Origin: Lachnospiraceae bacterium
GTDB lineage: Bacteria > Bacillota > Clostridia > Lachnospirales > Lachnospiraceae
DNA length: 61,333 bases
Reading direction: 5' to 3'
Assembly (NCBI GenBank): GCA_021205385.1
Contig: JAJPXQ010000089.1
Coordinates: forward strand, 1 to 61,333
Shown here one piece after another: positions 55,849-61,333 of this stretch. The translations under genes were made by a program, and so were the position numbers. The first letter of the stretch is position 1. Every line of letters starts with the position of its first letter. The notes under the pieces are model-generated. The model was not told where the DNA came from, ran no database searches, and saw only the letters and a program-made list of their open reading frames with translations.

Positions 55849-57474
55849 TCATTCCTGTATCCAATCATCCATATTTTTTATTTCTGCATCCAGAAAATCC
55901 AGACGCGTCTCCACATACTCCCTCAATGTATCGTAGTCGCCGTCATGCGCACTGTCCGGCCACCTCGCCGCATCGCGCGCAAATGCGCCGGAATCCTGTA
56001 CCTCGTGGATACATTCCTCCAGCAGCGTTTCCATATTTTCATCGGACAGAACCGTCCCGCGCAGCTCCTCCCATTTTTCAGAAATCTTTTCCTGTATGCC
56101 GCCCGCGTCGAGTGCAATCAGGCGATCAGCAAAAGGCCAGCTGAGCTTTTCCGTGGCAAGCTCCGGCGCAGATGTGACGTAGAGCTGCTCCGCGTCATCC
56201 GTATACACATTCCCCCAGGTCAGATCGAGATCCCAGGGCACCTGATACATGCGATAGCCGCCAGTCTCCTTTTTGAACGCGTAGAACATGTTCTTGTAAA
56301 TATTGTCCTCACCGTAGATCATCTGAACAAAAATCCAGATGTCCGTCATATTATCCATATCAAGCAGAGTCTCCGCTCTGCCTGCAAAAGCCTCGTCATC
56401 GGTTTCCTCCTCGAGCTCCACATAAGATCGGAAACAGCGCCAGTCATATTCGGTTCCGGCGTCATCCGAACCTTTCAGCTCTGTGCCGAGAACGGTCAGA
56501 TACTCCTCCGTCGTATAGCTGTCGAGCAATTCCGTGGAGAGCGCCCGGGAAAAAGTGCGTTTATAGAGATATTCCTGATCGGAGATCTGAAGCTGCGTGC
56601 TGTCCACCGGCTCCATGATTCCGTATAATCCGCGGTACTCGCCGTTGACGACGAGCTCCACATACTCCATATTCGTCCCAAAATGCGCATCATAGGAGGT
56701 ATCCTCTGCGCCGAAGCGGTTCCACAGCTCAATATTAAACTTATCCCGCACCTTTGTGCCGTCGCTGTAGATTGCGTAAAAAATCCAGCTGTCGGAGCTG
56801 CGCATGCCCAGGACGGACATTTTGTTTTTATTGCTGATGCCGGCAGATGTGACTGAGACCAGATTCACCCGGTAGCCCTTTTTCGGATAGGCCCGGCTGG
56901 TCTGCCCCCGCTCGTGAGCCTCAAAAACCGAGGAGTATGTCCAGTCCGCCTGCCCGCAGGCCTCGTAAAAGACAATGCTCCCCGCAAATACCGTATCTAC
57001 GTCAAGATCTGCGTCCGTCTCGATGCGCACGACAGAAAGGCCGGTAAATACGACCTGCACCACGATACAGGACCCCTCCGGCTCACTGAAGGCCAGAAAA
57101 GGGATCGGCTGGCCCGAGGCCACGATCTCTGACTTTTCATAAGTCGTATAATCCTCCAGCGGGAGAATGGAGATCTCCCCGTCCATACTCGTGAAGCTCC
57201 CGCCTTCCCAGCCGTCGCTGTCCATATCCACCGGCAGATACCAGGTCAGGCTTTCCTCATCGCAGGAGAGCAACTCTCCCTTAAAGCACAGCTGCACCCT
57301 GGAGAAATCCAGCGTCTGACTGAGATTCTTATAAAGCTTTTGCGCCTGGCGTACTTCGCCTGCGTACGATCCGCTCACCAGTGTCTCCGGCTCCGTTTCC
57401 CTCTCCCGCGGGAAAAAGAAGGCGATACCGACAAGCAACAGTACGCTGAAAAGCAGCGTTATCTTCTTAATCAT
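55849..57474 (-). CDS. CotH kinase family protein
   Basis: CotH proteins are atypical kinases; in Bacillus, CotH phosphorylates spore coat proteins. The 541-residue protein has an N-terminal signal anchor (about residues 5-22) and so faces outside the membrane. Family motifs are RGQTSRAYPKKGYRVNL (about 189-205), LVVNGEYRGLYGIMEPVD (about 274-291) and PWDLDLTWG (about 413-421), whose Asp residues correspond to the catalytic pair. I chose the ATG at 57474 behind GGAGACGGA. It follows the GntR gene by 11 bp and heads the CotH-VTC-DUF4956 set. Its target could be a surface protein or glycan; unknown. Confidence 0.9.
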   Translation of the reverse strand: MIKKITLLFSVLLLVGIAFFFPRERETEPETLVSGSYAGEVRQAQKLYKNLSQTLDFSRVQLCFKGELLSCDEESLTWYLPVDMDSDGWEGGSFTSMDGEISILPLEDYTTYEKSEIVASGQPIPFLAFSEPEGSCIVVQVVFTGLSVVRIETDADLDVDTVFAGSIVFYEACGQADWTYSSVFEAHERGQTSRAYPKKGYRVNLVSVTSAGISNKNKMSVLGMRSSDSWIFYAIYSDGTKVRDKFNIELWNRFGAEDTSYDAHFGTNMEYVELVVNGEYRGLYGIMEPVDSTQLQISDQEYLYKRTFSRALSTELLDSYTTEEYLTVLGTELKGSDDAGTEYDWRCFRSYVELEEETDDEAFAGRAETLLDMDNMTDIWIFVQMIYGEDNIYKNMFYAFKKETGGYRMYQVPWDLDLTWGNVYTDDAEQLYVTSAPELATEKLSWPFADRLIALDAGGIQEKISEKWEELRGTVLSDENMETLLEECIHEVQDSGAFARDAARWPDSAHDGDYDTLREYVETRLDFLDAEIKNMDDWIQE

Positions 57475-57485
57475 TCCGTCTCCAG

Positions 57486-58133
57486 TCATACCGGCAGCGA
57501 TACCTTCAGGCCGCCAAAATCGTTCAGGTCCAGCGCCAGAGAGCGCTGCGCCTCTTCGGGATTCCCCGCCTTCAGGGCATTCAGTATGTCAATATGGTGC
57601 CGCGTGTCGTCAACCGGCGGCACGCTCTGCGCCCACTTTCCCCAGTAAAACTGTGCATAGGCACGCTTCAGCCGGTTCATACAGCGGGTCAGCACTTCAA
57701 GCGCATACTCATTGCCGCAGAACCCGATCAGCGTCTGGTGAAACTGCGCATTGTACTGCCAGTGCGCCCACACGTCACCGGAATTCTCACGGATCAGCGC
57801 ATTGATCTCATCCAGCTTCCGAAAATGTGTCTCGGAAAGCCGCTCATAATTGTAGCGCAGCATCCCGCCCTCCAGCAGAAAGCGGAACTGAATCATCTCG
57901 TTGATATCCTCCGTAGTCAGGCGGATGATCTCGTAGCCATAGCGCGGTATGCTTTTCAGAACCTGATCGTCGCAGAGTGAGAGCAACGCCTCCCGCACCG
58001 GAGTCTTGCTGCAGCCATATTTCTCCATGAGCGCCTTTTCGTTCAGAATATCGCCTGCCTGGTACTCAAAGCAGAAAATATCCTCCATGATCCGGTTGTA
58101 TACGCTGTCCTTCAGGCTTTCCCTGTTTGGCAT
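57486..58133 (-). CDS. GntR family transcriptional regulator (FCD type)
   Basis: The 215-residue regulator has an N-terminal winged helix (DILNEKALMEKYGCSKTPVREALLSLCDDQVLKSIPRYGYEI) and an all-helical FCD ligand domain with the metal-binding pattern Asp..His..His (HWQYNAQFHQTLIGFCGNE; DTRHHIDIL). FadR-like FCD regulators usually bind small organic acids. It lies between sufB and the CotH gene, so its ligand and targets are unclear; it may control either side. Confidence 0.9.
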   Translation of the reverse strand: MPNRESLKDSVYNRIMEDIFCFEYQAGDILNEKALMEKYGCSKTPVREALLSLCDDQVLKSIPRYGYEIIRLTTEDINEMIQFRFLLEGGMLRYNYERLSETHFRKLDEINALIRENSGDVWAHWQYNAQFHQTLIGFCGNEYALEVLTRCMNRLKRAYAQFYWGKWAQSVPPVDDTRHHIDILNALKAGNPEEAQRSLALDLNDFGGLKVSLPV

Positions 58134-58143
58134 ACTGATACCT

Positions 58144-59061
58144 CTACTTCAGAAATCCGTTGACGATCTGCTCCTCTGCCTCAGCCTCCGTCAGTCCGAG
58201 TGTCATCAGCTTGATAATCTGTTCCCCTGCAATCTTTCCGATGGCGGCCTCATGAATCAGGCTCGCATCCAGATGATTCGCCTCGAGGGATGGCACCGCA
58301 TTCACATGTCCCTCATCCATCAGGATCGCATCGCACTCCGTATGTCCATAGCAGGCATTGTTGCCGCGAATCTTCGAATTGAAGACCTGACTGGAGCTGC
58401 CCTTCGCCACCGAGCGGGACACCACATCCGCATGCGAGTCCACCCCATTTAAATCCACCTCGAAATTCGTCTCGGCATACTGCTTCTCATGGGTCATGAT
58501 CTTTTCCTTGATAATCAGTGTCGCGCCATCCTTCAGATCTGCAGAAGTATCCCGGATCGTGGAGTCGACGCCCTTGATCTGTGTCGTCTCCATCTCCATG
58601 TAGCCGTTCTCCTCAATGTGAACGATCGTGGTCGGATTGAGAATCCGTCCGCCTGTGCCCTCACCCTCTCCATAGTGCTTCTCGACATAACGCACCCTCG
58701 CGTTCTTCCCGATATGGAACTCATGAATCCCGTCATGCTCCGTATCCTGCGAGCCGCCGCAGTGAATCCCGCAGCCCGCCACAATCGTCACATCGGCGTC
58801 CTCCCCGATATAGAAATCATTGTATACCAGATCTTTGAGTCCGCTCTGGCTGACGATGACCGGAATATGCACGCTTTCATTTTTCGTGCCCGGCTTTACG
58901 ATGATGTCGATGCCTGGTTTATTCTTTTTCGACACAATGTCAATATTCGCGGTCGTATTTCTCCCCGCGAGCGCCCCATTGTCACGAATATTGTAGGCTC
59001 CCTCCGGAACGCTGTGGAGGTCGGCCACCATCTGCAGCATATGCATTTGAAGCTGATCCAT
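58144..59061 (-). CDS. sufB: Minimal SufB-type Fe-S scaffold (SMS system)
   Basis: SufB-family proteins assemble iron-sulfur clusters with the SufC ATPase. This one has only about 305 residues against roughly 480 in E. coli SufB, and lacks the N-terminal region. The C-terminal core is intact: GHTECDAILM carries the Cys equivalent to E. coli SufB Cys405, and SLIHEAAIGKI the Glu equivalent to Glu434; IVNGF ends it. An extra AGCGIHCGG segment is seen near residue 95. I chose the ATG at 59061 (MDQLQMHML), 8 nt after AGGAGG; a GTG at 59070 abuts the site. No SufD, SufS or SufU is present, matching the two-gene SMS type of anaerobes. Confidence 0.88.
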   Translation of the reverse strand: MDQLQMHMLQMVADLHSVPEGAYNIRDNGALAGRNTTANIDIVSKKNKPGIDIIVKPGTKNESVHIPVIVSQSGLKDLVYNDFYIGEDADVTIVAGCGIHCGGSQDTEHDGIHEFHIGKNARVRYVEKHYGEGEGTGGRILNPTTIVHIEENGYMEMETTQIKGVDSTIRDTSADLKDGATLIIKEKIMTHEKQYAETNFEVDLNGVDSHADVVSRSVAKGSSSQVFNSKIRGNNACYGHTECDAILMDEGHVNAVPSLEANHLDASLIHEAAIGKIAGEQIIKLMTLGLTEAEAEEQIVNGFLK

Positions 59062-59073
59062 CTCTTCCACCTC

Positions 59074-59799
59074 CTAAACAACCTTATTAAGCAGCGTACT
59101 GCAGGCCTGTCCGTCCGTCAGAAGCTGCGGAAGAATCTCTTCCCGTGCGCCTTCCGCGCGCACCTCTCCGTCCGCCAGGACGATAATCCGGTCCGCGATA
59201 TTCAGGATCCGTTCCTGATGGGAAATGATCAGGATCGAGCCGTCGATATTGGTTCGCAGCGCTTCAAACACCCGGATCAGATTATTGAAACTCCAGAGAT
59301 CTATCCCTGCCTCCGGCTCGTCGAAAATCGACAGTTTCGTGCCCCGCGCAATCACCATCGCGATCTCGATGCGCTTCAGTTCTCCGCCTGACAGAGAGGC
59401 ATTGACCTCGCGGTTGATATAATCTTTCGCGCAGAGTCCCACCTCTGACAGATATTTGCAGGCGTCGTTGAGCGACAGCGGCTCCCCGTGAGCCAGATCA
59501 ATGAGATCGCGCACCGTGAGCCCCTTGAAACGGACCGGCTGCTGGAATGCGAAGCTGATCCCCTTTTTGGCGCGCTCCGTGATCGAGAGCTCTGTGATAT
59601 CCTCTCCGTCAAGCAGAACCCTGCCGGACGTCGGCGTGATAATGCCCGCGATGACCTTCGCCATCGTGGATTTTCCTCCTCCGTTCGGTCCTGTGATCGC
59701 CACAAAACCGTCGTCAATTTTCAGATTGATATGCTTCAGGATGCCCTTTTCCTTCGGGTCGTCGCTCGCCTGAAAGCATATATCCTGTAATTCAAGCAT
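59074..59799 (-). CDS. sufC: Fe-S cluster assembly ATPase SufC
   Basis: SufC is the ABC-type ATPase partner of SufB. The 241-residue protein has Walker A GPNGGGKSTMAKVI, the ABC signature ASLSGGELKRIEIAMVIARG and Walker B LSIFDEPEAGIDLWSF. Together with the short SufB it makes the SMS pair. It starts behind AGGAGGAAC, 36 bp after the proA stop. Confidence 0.93.
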   Translation of the reverse strand: MLELQDICFQASDDPKEKGILKHINLKIDDGFVAITGPNGGGKSTMAKVIAGIITPTSGRVLLDGEDITELSITERAKKGISFAFQQPVRFKGLTVRDLIDLAHGEPLSLNDACKYLSEVGLCAKDYINREVNASLSGGELKRIEIAMVIARGTKLSIFDEPEAGIDLWSFNNLIRVFEALRTNIDGSILIISHQERILNIADRIIVLADGEVRAEGAREEILPQLLTDGQACSTLLNKVV

Positions 59800-59835
59800 T
59801 TTTGTTCCTCCTGATGTAAGACTTCCTGCACTGTT

Positions 59836-61110
59836 TTATTTTATATCCCGGAAATGAAACTGTTTCTTCCCGGACGCATAATCTCCCACAATCTGTCCGT
59901 TTCCGTACAGCCGGTACTTGTAGCTGAGCAGTCCCTCCAGGCCGACCGGCCCTCTGGCGTGTATCTTTCCGGTGCTGATGCCCACCTCGGCGCCAAAACC
60001 GTAGCGATAACCGTCCGCAAACCGGGTGGAGCAGTTCTGATAAACGCCCGCAGAATCCACCAGATTCATAAACAGCTCCGCCGTCTCCTGATTTTCCGTC
60101 ACGATGCTGTCCGTGTGGTGAGAACCGAAATAATTGATATGATCAATGGCCTCCTGCACGTCTTCCACGAGCTTTACAGAAAGGATATAATCCAGATACT
60201 CCGTGGAATCGTCGGCAGCTGTCGCGGCGCTGCAGGGGATAATCGCCACAACCTCCTCCGTGCCCCGGACCTCAACTCCCTTTTCATCCAGCGTAGCCTT
60301 CAGCTCCGGCAGAAACTCCCGTGCGATATCCCGGTGCACCAGCAGTGTCTCCACTGCATTGCAGGCAGAGACATATTGCGTCTTCGCGTCGACAATGATC
60401 GGAACCGCCTTCCCGATATCCGCGTCCTTATCCACATAAATATGGCAGATGCCGTCTGCGTGCCCCATCACCGGTATCTTCGTATTATCCATAATGTACT
60501 GCACAAAAGCATTGGAGCCGCGGGGAATCAGAAGATCCACCAGACCATGGCAGTCGAGCAGTTCCCGGATCTCCGACCGATCCTCCAGCTGCATCATGCA
60601 GTTTTCCGGCAGGCCCGCCTTCTGCACGGCCGCGCTGATGACCTCAAATAACTTTTTGTTGGTCCTGCGGGCCTCGCTGCCGCCTTTTAAAATCACACAG
60701 TTTCCACTCTTTATACACAGAGCGGAAATCTGCACCAGCGCATCCGGCCTCGCTTCAAAAATCACGCCGATCACGCCGATCGGGCAGGAGACACGCTTCA
60801 GAACCAGCCCCTCGTCCAGCTCCCGCCAAAGCTGCGTCTGAAACAGCGGATCCTCCATCGCAATCAGATCCTGAATGCCTGAACTTACGTCCCGCAGCTT
60901 TCCTTCATCAAATTTCAGCCGTTTCAGGATCGGAGCCGCCACAGCGTCCGCTTCCGCCTGCTTCAAATCTGCCCGGTTCGCGGCAAAGATCGCCTCCCGT
61001 TCCTCATCCAGCGCCTCCTTCATCATCCGCAGCGCCAGATTCCGGGTATCTCCCGCGCTGGCCGCCATTCGCGGCGACGCAAGTTTGACCTTTCTGACTT
61101 CTTCTTTCAT
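59836..61110 (-). CDS. proA: Glutamate-5-semialdehyde dehydrogenase (gamma-glutamyl phosphate reductase)
   Basis: ProA reduces gamma-glutamyl phosphate to glutamate semialdehyde for proline. The 424-residue aldehyde-dehydrogenase fold has the catalytic Cys250 in YVSACNAVETLLVH, IGVIGVIFEARPDALVQ and the end RGPVGLEGLLSYKYRLYGNGQIVGDYA. It has its own promoter. proB (glutamate 5-kinase), usually adjacent, is not in the window; it may lie elsewhere. Confidence 0.97.
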   Translation of the reverse strand: MKEEVRKVKLASPRMAASAGDTRNLALRMMKEALDEEREAIFAANRADLKQAEADAVAAPILKRLKFDEGKLRDVSSGIQDLIAMEDPLFQTQLWRELDEGLVLKRVSCPIGVIGVIFEARPDALVQISALCIKSGNCVILKGGSEARRTNKKLFEVISAAVQKAGLPENCMMQLEDRSEIRELLDCHGLVDLLIPRGSNAFVQYIMDNTKIPVMGHADGICHIYVDKDADIGKAVPIIVDAKTQYVSACNAVETLLVHRDIAREFLPELKATLDEKGVEVRGTEEVVAIIPCSAATAADDSTEYLDYILSVKLVEDVQEAIDHINYFGSHHTDSIVTENQETAELFMNLVDSAGVYQNCSTRFADGYRYGFGAEVGISTGKIHARGPVGLEGLLSYKYRLYGNGQIVGDYASGKKQFHFRDIK

Positions 61111-61145
61111 CTGTATAAATTCCCCTTTCCGGAAACTTTCATTCC

Positions 61146-61174
61146 ATTATACCTCTTTTATCGTCGTATGAAAA
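61146..61174 (-). promoter_or_regulatory. proA promoter
   Basis: TTTTCA, 17 nt and TATAAT on the minus strand about 35 bp before proA. The -35 box is the same unusual TTTTCA as at asp23. Confidence 0.65.
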
Positions 61175-61202
61175 GCTTGAAAATATTTGCACATTTAATG
61201 GG

Positions 61203-61232
61203 TTGACAGTCATCTGCCTGTAATGTTATAAT
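61203..61232 (+). promoter_or_regulatory. Promoter of the right-edge dehydrogenase gene
   Basis: TTGACA, 18 nt and TATAAT, both hexamers perfect, read on the plus strand about 80 bp before the start codon. Confidence 0.9.
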
Positions 61233-61239
61233 ATTCACA

Positions 61240-61269
61240 ATGAATGATAAATTTTTAACAATCATTCAT
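61240..61269 (+). promoter_or_regulatory. Inverted repeat in the dehydrogenase leader
   Basis: ATGAATGAT (61240-61248) and ATCATTCAT (61261-61269) are perfect 9-bp inverted repeats with a 12-nt AT-rich spacer, starting 7 nt after the -10 box. This looks like an operator, or a 5' hairpin in the mRNA. Confidence 0.6.
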
Positions 61270-61312
61270 GGAAACTTCTATTGTAAAATCATCAAGAAAA
61301 GGAGGCTACAAC

Positions 61313-61333
61313 ATGAAAGGTTACGCAATGCTG
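61313..61333 (+). CDS. Start of a probable zinc-dependent alcohol dehydrogenase (cut by window edge)
   Basis: Only MKGYAML is visible, behind a strong AAGGAGG site and a consensus promoter. Secondary alcohol dehydrogenases of Clostridium and relatives begin MKGFAML, which is the basis for the call. The rest lies outside the window, so the assignment is tentative. Confidence 0.5.

Overview
This 61 kb window looks like core chromosome of a spore-former-type, GC-rich member of the Clostridia, most likely Lachnospiraceae or a close relative. That placement is inferred from gene order and families: xseA-xseB-ispA-dxs-tlyA-nadK-argR-recN-spoIVB, a CIRCE-controlled hrcA-grpE-dnaK-dnaJ operon, a T-box-controlled trp operon, AddAB, ThrH, and a minimal SufCB pair. 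No rRNA, tRNA, CRISPR array or recognisable transposase is present. Except for a truncated deacetylase at the left edge and the first codons of an alcohol dehydrogenase at the right edge, every supported gene lies on the minus strand, so transcription runs from high to low coordinates.

Layout from left to right. (1) 1-705: AT-rich DNA abuts a polysaccharide deacetylase that has lost its N-terminus. (2) 713-13435: prfB (with a programmed +1 frameshift), hom, thrH, addB, addA, aroD, a papain-like hypothetical protein and a MATE pump, read as one convoy. (3) 13556-18457: pnp, rpsO, an NlpC/P60 wall hydrolase and spoIVB, with dense RNA and promoter signals (82-nt pnp leader hairpin, rpsO leader, WalR-type box). 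(4) 18549-27449: recN, argR, nadK, tlyA, dxs, ispA, xseB, xseA, nusB and an Asp23 protein. (5) 27450-29991: a heavily structured intergenic region, prfC, and a heptad-repeat coiled-coil protein. (6) 30111-37004: the complete tryptophan operon trpEGDCFBA behind a tRNA-Trp T-box. (7) 37001-40263: two aminopeptidases (M24 and M18). (8) 40265-45328: the heat-shock operon. (9) 45357-57474: an envelope polysaccharide region (TPR lipoprotein, glycosyltransferases, glmS, LCP ligase, initiating sugar transferase), ending upstream in a DUF4956 / VTC-type polyphosphate polymerase / CotH kinase triad. (10) 57486-61333: a GntR regulator, the sufB/sufC pair, proA, and a divergent alcohol dehydrogenase start.

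The genes combine housekeeping (translation termination, RNA decay, recombination, isoprenoid precursors, amino acid synthesis) with envelope construction. The most intriguing unit is CotH-VTC-DUF4956. It pairs an exported CotH kinase-like protein, a cytosolic triphosphate-tunnel polymerase and a small membrane protein, inside a surface-glycan locus. Two TGTAAC-N5-TGTAAC boxes, each just downstream of a sigma-A-like promoter, suggest that a WalR-type regulator touches both the wall hydrolase and the glycan locus. Most unusual features are regulatory. Intrinsic terminators sit directly before nusB, addB and glmS, a 131-bp terminal-inverted-repeat element occupies the asp23 leader, and a large hairpin sits in the pnp leader.
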